Assembly: GCA_041583495.1 (NCBI GenBank) | Contig: JBFHFS010000011.1 | Location: 1 to 64,000 of the forward strand | DNA length: 64,000 bases | Direction of reading: 5' to 3' | DNA from: JBFHFS01 sp041583495 | GTDB taxonomy: Bacteria; Bacteroidota; Bacteroidia; Bacteroidales; Marinilabiliaceae | Shown: positions 44,726-54,136 of the stretch, piece after piece | How the letters are laid out: the number at the start of each line of letters is the position of its first letter | Numbering within the stretch: the first letter of the stretch is position 1 | The notes under the pieces: generated by a model | Told to the model about the DNA's origin: nothing | The model's input: only the letters and a program-made list of their open reading frames with translations | Databases searched by the model: none | Position numbers and translations under genes: made by a program

Positions 44726-45943
44726 TTACTCGTATCTCAGGGCATCAATTGGATTGAGACCTGCAGCCTTGCGGGCCGGATACCAACCAAAGAAGATGCC
44801 GATGGCCGAACACACCAGGAAGGACATAACTACCGAGAAGGTAGAGATTACCACCGGCCAATTCATAATCGATCCGGTAACCTGTGTGGCCAAAATGCCA
44901 AATGTAATGCCAATGATTCCACCCAAAACGCTCAGCAAAATGGATTCAATAAGAAATTGCATCAGGATATCGTTTCCACGCCCCCCAACCGCAAGCCGGA
45001 GCCCTATTTCACGGGTTCGTTCAGTGACCGATACATACATGATATTCATGATGCCAATGCCCCCAACCAGCAGGGATATACCCGAGATGGCGGCCAGCAG
45101 GGCGGTCATGATGTTGCTCACGGAGCTAAACATCTGAACCATTTCGGCCTGGGATCTGACCTCAAAATCATCCTCATCCCCCTCCTTTAATTTATGGCTG
45201 GCCCGCAGCGACTGGGTAATCTGGGTCATCGCTTCATCGTTCAGTTCTTCACTGGCCGCCGAAGCATTAATATCCTGAACATGGGTGATGGCCAAAATCC
45301 TTTTTTGCACCGTGGTAAAGGGCGCCATGATCAGATCGTCCTGATCCTGCCCCATGCCGTTTTCCCCTTTCTCGTCCAAAACCCCGATGATGAGCAATGG
45401 GATGTTGCCAAACCGAATGGACTGGCCAACAGGATCGCCCGAAGGAAACAAATTCTCGACAATGGTTTGGCCCACCAGACAGACCTTGGCATAACTCTGG
45501 TTCTCCCGAACGGTAAAGCTGCGACCCGATTCTATGGTATACTTACGGATATCGAAATATTTTTCGTTAACCCCATAGATGGTGGTGGGCCAGTTTTGAT
45601 TCCCAACCACCGCCTGGCCGCTGGAGTGTACAACCGGTGAGATGGCACTGATGGCGGAACAATTTTTTTCTATGTCGGTCACATCGCTCAGTTTCAGGGT
45701 TTGTGCATCGCTGCGCCCCATCCGAACGCCCCCTTTTTGCTCTCCTCCGGGTCGCACCAGGATAAGATTGGTGCCCATATCCGACATCTGGTCCTGAATG
45801 CTCTGTTTTGAACCCTGCCCTATGGCCAGCATCACAATCACCGAAGCCACCCCTATGATGATGCCCAGCATGGTTAAAAACGCTCTGAACTTGTTTCGTC
45901 TCAGGGCGCTGAGGGCTATTTTTACTGAATTGGTATAATTCAT
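44726..45943 (-). CDS. MacB-type ABC transporter permease
   Basis: This 405-residue FtsX/MacB permease has a first helix (SALRRNKFRAFLTMLGIIIGVASVI, in pieces), a large periplasmic MacB_PCD domain (about 50-255) and three C-terminal helices containing ISLLVGGIGIMNIMYVSVTERTREIGLR (in pieces). Unlike E. coli MacB, ATPase and permease are separate polypeptides, a common arrangement in Bacteroidota. With the MacA-like adaptor and TolC it would form a tripartite mechanotransmission exporter of macrolides, peptides, haem precursors or lipoprotein-like substrates. It follows the ATPase gene by 20 bp. The specific substrate is unknown. Confidence 0.92.
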   Translation of the reverse strand: MNYTNSVKIALSALRRNKFRAFLTMLGIIIGVASVIVMLAIGQGSKQSIQDQMSDMGTNLILVRPGGEQKGGVRMGRSDAQTLKLSDVTDIEKNCSAISAISPVVHSSGQAVVGNQNWPTTIYGVNEKYFDIRKYTIESGRSFTVRENQSYAKVCLVGQTIVENLFPSGDPVGQSIRFGNIPLLIIGVLDEKGENGMGQDQDDLIMAPFTTVQKRILAITHVQDINASAASEELNDEAMTQITQSLRASHKLKEGDEDDFEVRSQAEMVQMFSSVSNIMTALLAAISGISLLVGGIGIMNIMYVSVTERTREIGLRLAVGGRGNDILMQFLIESILLSVLGGIIGITFGILATQVTGSIMNWPVVISTFSVVMSFLVCSAIGIFFGWYPARKAAGLNPIDALRYE

Positions 45944-45963
45944 GATTCTCTGTTTATTTTCTA

Positions 45964-46707
45964 TTAGGAGAGCTCTTCTACAGGAAGTGCCCGGAGCATC
46001 TCTTTGGCATTAAATTGGTTCATAACCGCCTCTTCGCGAATAATGTGGCCGTCTCTAAACAGGACTTGTCGGGTCATGAATTTAGCAATGTCGGCTTCGT
46101 GGGTTACAAACACAATGGTTTTCCCTTTTGAATTCAAATCCTGCAATACAGACATTATCTCGTAGGAGGTGCGGGTATCCAGGTTCCCCGTAGCCTCGTC
46201 GGCCAGAATCACCACCGGATCGTTTACCAGCGAACGGGCAATGGCTACACGCTGTTGCTGCCCTCCCGAGAGTTGGTTGGGCATGTGAAACCGCCGGTCG
46301 GTCAACCCAACGGCTTCCAGCGCCGCCTCGGCCCGCTCACGGCGCTCCTTGGGCTTTACCTTAGAGTTGTAAAAAAGCGGAAGCTCCACGTTCTCAAGTG
46401 CTGTTGTGCGGGACAAAAGATTGTACGACTGAAAGACAAATCCCAGTTTTTGGTTTCGCAAGGCGGCCAGCTCATTTTTAGATAGCTCTCCCATGCTGAT
46501 CCCATCCAACAAATAATGCCCGGAGGTGGGTTTGTCCAGACACCCTAAGATGTTGAGCATGGTAGACTTACCCGATCCGCTGGTGCCCATGATGGCCACA
46601 AATTCGCCTTCTTTAATTTCCAGGTTAATACCTTTCAAGGCGCGCACGGTAATCTCGCCCACATAAAAATCTTTTTTCAGGTCCTGGACCTCTATAATCG
46701 TTTTCAT
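45964..46707 (-). CDS. ABC transporter ATPase, MacB/LolD type
   Basis: This 247-residue ATPase has Walker A GTSGSGKST (41-49), Q-loop QSYNLLSR, signature LSGGQQQR (146-153), Walker B VVILADE (165-171) and switch His in FVTHEADI. The ATLENV-like TTALENVELP and GNLDTRTS segments are usual for LolD/MacB/FtsE ATPases. It powers the permease encoded next, 20 bp downstream, and is itself 22 bp after the adaptor gene, all within one operon. Confidence 0.95.
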   Translation of the reverse strand: MKTIIEVQDLKKDFYVGEITVRALKGINLEIKEGEFVAIMGTSGSGKSTMLNILGCLDKPTSGHYLLDGISMGELSKNELAALRNQKLGFVFQSYNLLSRTTALENVELPLFYNSKVKPKERRERAEAALEAVGLTDRRFHMPNQLSGGQQQRVAIARSLVNDPVVILADEATGNLDTRTSYEIMSVLQDLNSKGKTIVFVTHEADIAKFMTRQVLFRDGHIIREEAVMNQFNAKEMLRALPVEELS

Positions 46708-46729
46708 AGGAGTTTATTTGTTGGGTTAC

Positions 46730-47971
46730 TTATTTTCTTCCGGGTCGTTGAGGCATAAATGGACTCTTACTGGCGGCCGCTCCTGGCCCACCCGTGGCCT
46801 TAGAGGACGCGTTCATTGACACAATTACCTCCTGGCCCTCGGTTAACCCCGACAACACTTCGTAATGAATCTCATCGGTAACCCCCAGGGTTACTTGTTG
46901 GGGATGAAATTGGTTGCCCTGTTTAACCCAAACCATGAATCCTTCTTCTTCCGGCTTCTGACCCTCTCCGGCCCTCTTCTCCATGGGCGGTCTTTGAGGC
47001 CTTTCTGCCATCTCCTCCTCACCCTGTAAAGAAGCATTGTATTGGGCCATAACACCCGGCTCGGGCGTAAAACGGATGGCTTTGGCCGGAACCAACAAAA
47101 TATTCTCGGCTTCGGTAACAAAGAAGGTGGCGTTGGCTGTCATGCCTGGCATCAATATTTTCTCGGGGTTGGGCGCACTGATGATTACAGTGTAGGTGAT
47201 CACATTGGCCGACTCCACCGGCTGAAGCCTGACTTCGGTTACCTTCCCGGTGAATTTTTTCAGAGGAAAAGCGTCCACGGTGAATTCAACCCGCTGATTT
47301 AACCTGACCTGACCTATATCGGCTTCATCAATATTGGCTTCCACGCGCATCTGCGTCAGGTCGTTGGCTATGGTAAACAAAGTAGGGGTGCTAAAACTGG
47401 CAGCCACCGTTTGTCCTTCGTCCACTGCCCGTTCGAGGATAATGCCATCGATGGGAGAATAGATCCTGGCATACGACAGCTTAATTTTGTTTTTTTCGTA
47501 CGCCGATTTTGCATTGCTTAAGCTCGCCACAGCCATGTTGTAATTGTATTCGGCCAGATCAAAATCAGACTGAGCAATCAACTGCTTGGCAACCAAAGCA
47601 CTAAACCGCTCGTAGGTGGCTTTTTGGTACTTCACCTGGGCTTGCGCCTGGTCAACGGAGGCCTTACTCTGCTCCAGATCGGCCGCTAAAGTCGTTTCAT
47701 CCAGTTTCGCCAACAACTGCCCCTTTTTGACCTGGCTGTTAAAGTCGACAAATATTTTTTCAATAACGCCCGACACCTGGGTTCCTACCTCTACCGTTGT
47801 AATGGCTTCGAGGGTTCCCGTGGCCGTGATGGTGTTGCTGATGGTTCCGGTTTCAATTTTAGCGGTTTCGAACGAGATCGCCTCGTCGCTGCCTCCCAGT
47901 GATTTATAGCCCCAAAAGGCGATGGCCAGTACCACGATGGCCGAACCGATGTATATAAATTTCTTTGTCAT
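46730..47971 (-). CDS. MacA-like periplasmic adaptor (HlyD/membrane fusion family)
   Basis: This 413-residue adaptor is anchored by one N-terminal helix (about 5-22). The lipoyl/biotinyl half-motif GTQVSGVIEKIFVDFNSQVKKGQ (in pieces), a long alpha-helical hairpin (about 95-160), and the YSPIDGIIL return half-motif are clear, followed by a beta-barrel and membrane-proximal domain. An inserted Pro/Glu/Arg-rich stretch (RPQRPPMEKRAGEG) near 315-340 and a basic tail (FMPQRPGRK) look lineage-specific. It links the MacB-type transporter to the TolC encoded just upstream. Confidence 0.93.
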   Translation of the reverse strand: MTKKFIYIGSAIVVLAIAFWGYKSLGGSDEAISFETAKIETGTISNTITATGTLEAITTVEVGTQVSGVIEKIFVDFNSQVKKGQLLAKLDETTLAADLEQSKASVDQAQAQVKYQKATYERFSALVAKQLIAQSDFDLAEYNYNMAVASLSNAKSAYEKNKIKLSYARIYSPIDGIILERAVDEGQTVAASFSTPTLFTIANDLTQMRVEANIDEADIGQVRLNQRVEFTVDAFPLKKFTGKVTEVRLQPVESANVITYTVIISAPNPEKILMPGMTANATFFVTEAENILLVPAKAIRFTPEPGVMAQYNASLQGEEEMAERPQRPPMEKRAGEGQKPEEEGFMVWVKQGNQFHPQQVTLGVTDEIHYEVLSGLTEGQEVIVSMNASSKATGGPGAAASKSPFMPQRPGRK

Positions 47972-48009
47972 AATGATGCGTTTATTTTAATTCTATTGCT
48001 GTAATATGT

Positions 48010-49347
48010 TTATAGTGCTAATGGAATGCCTTTATAAAAGTCAAGGACTTTGTAACCGAAAATCAAACTGAATTTGGATTGTAACAATTGGCTTTCGGCA
48101 TTTATCAGGTTATTTTTTTGAACTAAAAAGTCCACCGAGCTAACCAATCCCTGTTTGTATTTTTCGTTGGTTACCTCATAGGCTTCCAGTGTGGAACTGT
48201 TCTGTTCGAGACTGGCCAGATAGCCGCTTTGAGCTGAAATTACATCGGCGCAGGCCTGTTCGATTTCTTTACGCAGCTGGTTTTGTGTATCAATGAGACT
48301 CAATTCCGAATCGGTGACCGAGATTTTTGCGATGGCCACATTGGTTTTTACCTGTTTTTTCTGAAATATAGGAATCGACAGGGATAACCCAATGGCAGGA
48401 TTTACGCGATCCTGCAACTGGCCAAAGTATCCCGAGCCCGTATTCAGGCTTGAATAAGCGGTAGACAAGCCGGCACTCATGGAAAGACTGGGAAGGGCAT
48501 CGGCTTTTGCTATCTTTATGTCCAGCAAAGCCTGGTCCTTTGCCAGCTCAGCATTTTTAACTTCAGGCTTGATCCCCAGTGCCAGGTTATAAATTTCCTG
48601 AGCGTCGGGTTGTGTCGAATTGACCAGCATACTGTCCAGATTCTGGGAGGTGATCTCAAACTGATCATTAACCGGCAACTCCATCAGTTGCATGAGGGTA
48701 ACCTTACTGATATTCAGATTGCTCACCGATGAGGCCAGTGTGGATTTCTCGGCAGCCAGTTCAGATTTTATCTGCAGATAATCCGACTTCGAAATGGCCC
48801 CCAGATCGAGCCTTTCCTGAGCCAGATTCAGTTGCTGAGTGGTAGACTCAATTTGCTTTTCAGCATTGTTCACACTTTCATAGGCATATAATACCTGAAG
48901 ATAAGCATTGAGGATATTCAGGCTAATAGATTCTTTTACCTCATCAGAATAAAGTTTCCCGCTCTCAATATCAAGCTGGGATTGCTTAATCTTATTGGTC
49001 AATACCATTCCATTGAAAAGGGACACCCCCGAACTAACCGAATAACTGGTGCTGTTCGAGCCACTGCTGCTTCCATACTGGCCTGTGGTGGAGTCGAAAC
49101 CCTTGTCCCAGGAAAAGTTTTGGTGGGCCGAAGCCGAGAGGGAAGGCAATCGGTTAGCCTTGGCCTGATCGGCATACAACTGGTTTTTGTCGTTGGTTAA
49201 ATCCGCTTTCTGAACCGACACATTATGGATCAGTGCGTACTGAATACACTCCTCCAGTGTCCAGGTTTTTTGTTGCGCTTTTCCACTTAACCCCAAAAGG
49301 GAGATCATAAGTCCGGAAAGCATTAATACAAGCCTAATTCTCTTCAT
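48010..49347 (-). CDS. TolC-family outer-membrane efflux protein (first operon)
   Basis: This 445-residue outer-membrane channel protein has a signal peptide (about 1-25), an initial WTLEECIQYALIHN motif usual in Bacteroidota TolC proteins, and two internally similar halves of long alpha-helices with OEP signature segments (LDLGAISKSDYLQ in the first half; YKQGLVSSVDFL in the second). The ATG at 49347 is chosen because the upstream in-frame ATG (49371) would precede the transcription start predicted from the promoter at 49369-49400. It is the first gene of a six-gene operon with MacA, MacB ATPase, MacB permease, sensor kinase and LytTR regulator. Confidence 0.9.
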   Translation of the reverse strand: MKRIRLVLMLSGLMISLLGLSGKAQQKTWTLEECIQYALIHNVSVQKADLTNDKNQLYADQAKANRLPSLSASAHQNFSWDKGFDSTTGQYGSSSGSNSTSYSVSSGVSLFNGMVLTNKIKQSQLDIESGKLYSDEVKESISLNILNAYLQVLYAYESVNNAEKQIESTTQQLNLAQERLDLGAISKSDYLQIKSELAAEKSTLASSVSNLNISKVTLMQLMELPVNDQFEITSQNLDSMLVNSTQPDAQEIYNLALGIKPEVKNAELAKDQALLDIKIAKADALPSLSMSAGLSTAYSSLNTGSGYFGQLQDRVNPAIGLSLSIPIFQKKQVKTNVAIAKISVTDSELSLIDTQNQLRKEIEQACADVISAQSGYLASLEQNSSTLEAYEVTNEKYKQGLVSSVDFLVQKNNLINAESQLLQSKFSLIFGYKVLDFYKGIPLAL

Positions 49348-49368
49348 GATGCTATTAATATTTTGCCA

Positions 49369-49400
49369 CAAAACTACTCGGCTTATTAATATGGCAGAAA
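49369..49400 (-). promoter_or_regulatory. Promoter of the tolC-mac-LytTR operon
   Basis: On the minus strand, TTTC (49400-49397), a 20-base spacer, then TAGTTTTG (49376-49369). This fits TTTG-N19-21-TAnnTTTG with one mismatch at -33. It predicts a start of transcription near 49362, a leader of about 15 bases, and thus the ATG at 49347 for tolC. Confidence 0.5.
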
Positions 49401-49617
49401 TACAATAGACGTTTGCTCGGTTTTTATCGACGGTTAGGGTTTTTTTCAGATTTTGGCAGAGCCCGTTTGAACCTCCGGAATAGTTGAATTCTAAAATAAA
49501 CCTTGAGAAAAATCAACAAAAGAAAGGGCAGCATCATTCACAAAGCGGCTAAAGAGACCAACCTTCAACAAATACAGCCACACTTGTACTTCTCCTTCCC
49601 TGCCGGCAGGACCAATT

Positions 49618-52600
49618 CTAGTTAACCACAAAATTCATGATACGGGCGGCATTCCCCTGGCTTGAAGTTTTTTTGAGCATTCTTAATTTCATGGTATGGT
49701 TGCCCGGCACCAGGTTGTTTGAAAACATCACGGTGCGGGGATAGTGAAGGCCTTTACTGAATTCATGAAAAAAGTCGAATTCCTGGTATTCACCATTGTC
49801 AATGCTTACTTCCACGGTTCCGGCATCGGGTCCTGCCACGATATAGGCTCCAATGGCTGTTCCTGAAAAGTCAAAAGTTAGTTCGGCTCCTTTTTTGGTG
49901 GTAGATAACATCTCAATATTTGTAAACCGGTCTCGTTTCCCCCCTTTAATTTGATTCCAATCCGGGATGGCATACGACCATTGTTTATCAAAATGGCAGC
50001 TTTGGGGATTCACTAATCTCCCATTTTCAAAGTTGATGGGACTCAGCCCCTCCGGATTATTGAAAACCACCTTGCCCGACCATGCTTTTTCCAACATGGA
50101 AGTGATCATATTGGTGCAAATTCTATTGCCATAACTTTTGGGATGCGTGCCGCCATAAGTTTCCCAGTCGAGGGTTCCAATGGTAATCTGGTCGGCGACC
50201 TCCTTGGCCAGATTACAGGTGGAGATGTTATACTGGCTCGCAATGGCTTCGTGTGCGGCAATTGACGTGCGGACTTTTCCCTGTTGATAATCGTTTAGGA
50301 TTTCCGGATTAACAAAGTGGGTCATCACAATATCGACATGAGGGTTGTATTGGCGGGCTTTCCTGATAATGGCTTCCATCCCCGCAACAGCTTCCTCATA
50401 CGAGAGGGCCTCATCCTGATCGTCGTTTACCGCAAACTCCACAAAAAGCAAGTCCAGGGGACCTTTACTTAATACATCCCGCTCCATTCGGAAGGCCCCG
50501 GTGGTTGAGCCCGTGGAGGCGATGCCTGCATTGGTAAAATTGAAGGCTGTATAAGGGAACTTTTGCTCTAAATAATTGCACAGCATCGGGCGGTAACCGT
50601 TCATCTCGGTAATGGAGCCCCCGATGAATGCCACATGACCGGTCTTGTTTTGTTCAAATTGAATTTTGCAATTTCTGAAATCCCCTCTAAGGGTAAGGTT
50701 ATTCATGCTCCATTCGGGCTTTTCGGGAATTTTTTGGGCCTTATTGCCGGTATGCATTAAAATGAAATCAACGATGGGTTTGGGATCTTTAAGCGAATGA
50801 GGATGATGCCCCACATCAGGCTTGTGAACCACCTTCATATCCCAACCCAAATCCTTCAATCGCGCTTGCAAAACAGCTGTGTTTTCTGATGGTGGAACCA
50901 CATTATCCGCGTCGCCAACCAGGTTGAGGATGGGAATCTTTTCTTTGGCAATATTTTCCAGGTTATCGATGGGGTTTACCGTGGCTTCCAGCGCTTGCTG
51001 TTGATTCAGTCCGTATTGTTTCAAGCATATTTCCCAGTCTTTTGCAGACCCTTTTCCGTTGCCAAGCCCTCCCGGCCAGCTTTTTATGTCACACACCGGT
51101 GCGTCGCCATAGATGCAGGCTACTTTACCGGCATTTTGGCTGGCCCAATTGAAAATGATCAGGCCTCCCCTGCTCATTCCTTCCAGGACAACCTTTTTAT
51201 TCAACTGGTATTTATCCGTCAGGAAGGCATAAAAGTCGTCCCATATTTGGGTGGCCTGAGGACTTCCAAAGAGTCCTCCCACCTCGATATAGGCTAGATG
51301 GAAACCCTTCTCCAGCAAGGCCAGGTCGGTTTGGGGTTCGTGGCCCCAAAAGCGGGCACGCCAAATCCAATCGCGGTTATTATTGGCTATTCTTGGAAAT
51401 ACAACTTTGAATTTCACCCCGTGAAGGGTAGAATCCAGTAGCTCGTATCCATTCCAGCGGGGTCGCATACCGACGTTCTCTGGCAGCTCTATTTCTCTTT
51501 TATCAAAACTTAAAGCCCCTATCCTATTGGCCCCGAAGATCCAGGGTCCTTCATAAACATCGGTTGTATTCAGATAGCATTTGTTGGGCAGATAGGTGAT
51601 GTACTTGTATGTCTTCCGGCCCTGGATTTTTAAAACCACCCGATCGCCAATGGCATAAGCGGCGTGAACCAGGTTTGGTTTTTTGTCTTCATCAAAGAAA
51701 AACTGATCCTTAATAAAATGAGTTTTTCCCTTCACCTCCAATGAATCCTCCATTACCAATGGTTGATCGAACTGCAACGTTATTTCGCCTGGGTTACTGT
51801 AGGAGGCATTTAACAACCGGGGGGCGGTGATAACCTCTTCCGGCGGTTGGTTATAAAAATCGCGCGAAACCAGCGGAAAAATGCGCCGGGCAAACTCACA
51901 ATATCCCTCGTAGCTAAAGTGACATCCATCGTGTCCCACAACCCCGTTGGTCGACATCATCTCAACCATCGGATAGCGAAGGGCTATCTGATTCTGTACT
52001 TCACGCATTTCCGATTGATATTCGCCCCCACATCCGGGATGGATCTGAAACAGGTAAACCTTTTCCATTCCGGTATAGACCCTCTTCCAATCGTGCAACA
52101 GAATATTGAAATTCTCGGAATAGACCCGGTAGTTTTCTTCGGGAATACTTCTATCCTGTTGATGGCTGGAGTTGGTTTCGCCCTGATGCCAAAAAATGGC
52201 TTTCACCTTATCCTGTAATCCCGCCTGATCCACCCGATAGGCCAATCGGCCAAAGCTGGTCTCCAGAGAGGGCTTCCCGGGAGTGGAAAGCATATTTTCT
52301 TCGATGGAAGAAGAACCGCTGCCTCCGTTAATAATACAAACAGGTATTTTGTGCTTCTCCACGATTAACCGCATCAGTTCCATTCCCCAGGCACCTACTC
52401 CATATTTGTTTTTGGTAAACCAGCCACCTCCCCGGGTAAGGCCTTCGCAATTTCCGGTAGCTCTTCCCCAGCGAATTTTTTTATCGTCGTCGTTGTAGGC
52501 CTCGTAACCGGTTTTTACCCCAAAACTGCGGCACCACGGACTGCTGTAATTCGAATAAATACTGCTGGCATGTGAATTGGATTGTCCGGTTATGATAAAG

Positions 52601-52971
52601 GCATCGCCGCATACCACACTGTCGGCCAGAACAATCAGACTGTCTTTTTGTGGGTGGGACACCTGAACTTCGAAACGAAACTGATGAAGCCCTGCACCAA
52701 TGCGTGCAGCAGCCTGAAACTGGTTGTTTGTTAGCGGACAATCCTGTGAAGCATACAATTCACCATCTTTAAATACCTTTAGTTTTACCGCCTTAAACGG
52801 GCTCTCCTTTTTCAACCTTCCACGCACAGAAACGGTAGCGCTATCGGCTTTGTCGCGTGCATAAAGCTGATAATTTTCGGGCGCTTCCATAAACCGAACC
52901 TCCTGCGCAGAAACAGGGTGTAAAATGAGTAGAAACGAAAGAAAGGTGAACAAGTGCCAATAAATCCTCAT
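49618..52971 (-). CDS. Secreted triple-esterase: sialate O-acetylesterase-like + alpha/beta hydrolase + SGNH hydrolase
   Basis: This 1117-residue exported protein (signal 1-22) has three separate hydrolase-type domains. Domain 1 (about 110-375) resembles sialate O-acetylesterases: ITGQSNSH with S131, IFWHQGETN and HDGCH (His 351). Domain 2 (about 510-745) is an alpha/beta-hydrolase: LEGMSRGG with S600, GDADNVVPP with D687 and a GHHPHS His near 722. Domain 3 (about 775-960) is an SGNH hydrolase: FIGGSIT with S786, AVND (N849) and GTHP with H943, where the Asp usual before the His is Gly. A C-terminal beta-sandwich (about 1000-1117) may be a binding or CE2-like accessory domain. It starts 36 bp after the GH29 stop and is likely co-transcribed. 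It probably removes several acyl groups from one complex glycan. Confidence 0.88.
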   Translation of the reverse strand: MRIYWHLFTFLSFLLILHPVSAQEVRFMEAPENYQLYARDKADSATVSVRGRLKKESPFKAVKLKVFKDGELYASQDCPLTNNQFQAAARIGAGLHQFRFEVQVSHPQKDSLIVLADSVVCGDAFIITGQSNSHASSIYSNYSSPWCRSFGVKTGYEAYNDDDKKIRWGRATGNCEGLTRGGGWFTKNKYGVGAWGMELMRLIVEKHKIPVCIINGGSGSSSIEENMLSTPGKPSLETSFGRLAYRVDQAGLQDKVKAIFWHQGETNSSHQQDRSIPEENYRVYSENFNILLHDWKRVYTGMEKVYLFQIHPGCGGEYQSEMREVQNQIALRYPMVEMMSTNGVVGHDGCHFSYEGYCEFARRIFPLVSRDFYNQPPEEVITAPRLLNASYSNPGEITLQFDQPLVMEDSLEVKGKTHFIKDQFFFDEDKKPNLVHAAYAIGDRVVLKIQGRKTYKYITYLPNKCYLNTTDVYEGPWIFGANRIGALSFDKREIELPENVGMRPRWNGYELLDSTLHGVKFKVVFPRIANNNRDWIWRARFWGHEPQTDLALLEKGFHLAYIEVGGLFGSPQATQIWDDFYAFLTDKYQLNKKVVLEGMSRGGLIIFNWASQNAGKVACIYGDAPVCDIKSWPGGLGNGKGSAKDWEICLKQYGLNQQQALEATVNPIDNLENIAKEKIPILNLVGDADNVVPPSENTAVLQARLKDLGWDMKVVHKPDVGHHPHSLKDPKPIVDFILMHTGNKAQKIPEKPEWSMNNLTLRGDFRNCKIQFEQNKTGHVAFIGGSITEMNGYRPMLCNYLEQKFPYTAFNFTNAGIASTGSTTGAFRMERDVLSKGPLDLLFVEFAVNDDQDEALSYEEAVAGMEAIIRKARQYNPHVDIVMTHFVNPEILNDYQQGKVRTSIAAHEAIASQYNISTCNLAKEVADQITIGTLDWETYGGTHPKSYGNRICTNMITSMLEKAWSGKVVFNNPEGLSPINFENGRLVNPQSCHFDKQWSYAIPDWNQIKGGKRDRFTNIEMLSTTKKGAELTFDFSGTAIGAYIVAGPDAGTVEVSIDNGEYQEFDFFHEFSKGLHYPRTVMFSNNLVPGNHTMKLRMLKKTSSQGNAARIMNFVVN

Positions 52972-53007
52972 GAGCTTATTCTTTTAAATACATTGATTAC
53001 CAACCCG

Positions 53008-54069
53008 TTATTTGCTTTTTTCGTGTTTCAACAATTTACCTACTTCCAATAAAATCGCCTCTGAAGCTTCAGGAACTTCTCCGTTTCCATCGGGGCCGAC
53101 GTTCAGCAGGAAGTTTCCTCCTTTACCGTTAATATCCTTCAATTTATCATATACCGTTTCGGGGTTTTTCCAATCGGTATCTTTTTGTTTAAATCCCCAC
53201 GAATCGTTCATGGTGTAACAGGCTTCCCAGTAATAATCGAGCTTTTCATCGGGGTGGAACTGCTCGGGGGTACCAAAGTCTTTCTGGAATATTTTGCGTT
53301 TCGAAACCCGGTTATTGATGATAATGTCGGGCTTAAGCCCGCGAATGTACTGGTACAAATCGTCGCCATCTTCCAGGGTCCAGAAATCAGCCCAGTCGCC
53401 GTCGAACCATAAAATATCGGTATCGTAGTTTTCGATCAGCTCTTTAATCTGGTTTTTCATGTATTGTACATATTCCGCCTTTTTACCGGGCAGCAAGTCA
53501 GGGTTTTGCCAACGTTTACGATCTACTTCAGCAGCGTTGTCATCGGGAATATCGTGCGATGAATGGTTCCAGTCGATAATGCTGTAATAGGTCCCGAAAC
53601 GAATACCCTGTTTTTTACAGGCATCGGATAACTCCTGAATAAAATCGCGGCCTTTCATGGGTGAATTGGCAATATCGTATTCGGTATATTTGGAATCCCA
53701 CAAACAAAATCCTTCGTGGTGTTTGGTTGTAATGACCAGGTATTTCATTCCGGCCTTTTTCGCCAGTTTGGCAATTTTACCGGCGTTGAAGTTTTGAGGA
53801 TTCCAGGTGTCGATAAGTTTTACGTAATCCGATTTCGGGATTTTCTGATTCGCCTGAATCCACTCCGCATAGCGGCCTTCGTCGCTTCCCTTATAAATTC
53901 CTCCCAGCTGGCTATACAACCCAAAGTGAATAAACATGCCGTATTTCGCATCAGTAAACCATTTCATCCGCTGCGCAAAATCTGCATTCGACTCGGCGAG
54001 ATAATTGGTTTGGCAATTGGCCGACAGGGTACTTATCAGCAAAACAAAGGCAATCAAAACATTTTTCAT
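53008..54069 (-). CDS. GH29 alpha-L-fucosidase, minimal catalytic-domain form
   Basis: This 353-residue exported enzyme (signal 1-19) has the GH29 barrel: MFIHFGLYS, LVITTKHHEGFCLWDS, and nucleophile D223 in ILWFDGDW. The acid/base cannot be fixed by eye in this variable family; FGTPEQF and LDYYWEACYTMNDSWG near 270-295 contain candidates. It ends with the LLNVGPDGNGEVP block and stops soon after, so the C-terminal beta-sandwich of longer GH29 proteins is missing. A TTG four codons upstream is not used; the ATG at 54069 begins the signal peptide. The gene leads a two-gene unit with the triple-esterase. Confidence 0.93.
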   Translation of the reverse strand: MKNVLIAFVLLISTLSANCQTNYLAESNADFAQRMKWFTDAKYGMFIHFGLYSQLGGIYKGSDEGRYAEWIQANQKIPKSDYVKLIDTWNPQNFNAGKIAKLAKKAGMKYLVITTKHHEGFCLWDSKYTEYDIANSPMKGRDFIQELSDACKKQGIRFGTYYSIIDWNHSSHDIPDDNAAEVDRKRWQNPDLLPGKKAEYVQYMKNQIKELIENYDTDILWFDGDWADFWTLEDGDDLYQYIRGLKPDIIINNRVSKRKIFQKDFGTPEQFHPDEKLDYYWEACYTMNDSWGFKQKDTDWKNPETVYDKLKDINGKGGNFLLNVGPDGNGEVPEASEAILLEVGKLLKHEKSK

Positions 54070-54128
54070 AGTTAGCAATTTTAATAAGATGGGTTATAAA
54101 TATCATAGACTACACCAGCTGTATTTTT

Positions 54129-54136
54129 CAAAGATA
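54129..54136 (-). promoter_or_regulatory. -7 element (TATCTTTG) for the GH29/triple-esterase pair
   Basis: TATCTTTG on the minus strand matches TAnnTTTG and gives a leader of about 53 bases before the GH29 ATG. No well-spaced TTTG -33 box is seen. Confidence 0.4.

Noticed and set aside
44714..45190. 158-codon antisense frame across the MacB permease gene
   Set aside because: Antisense shadow of a clear permease; no domain or start signal.
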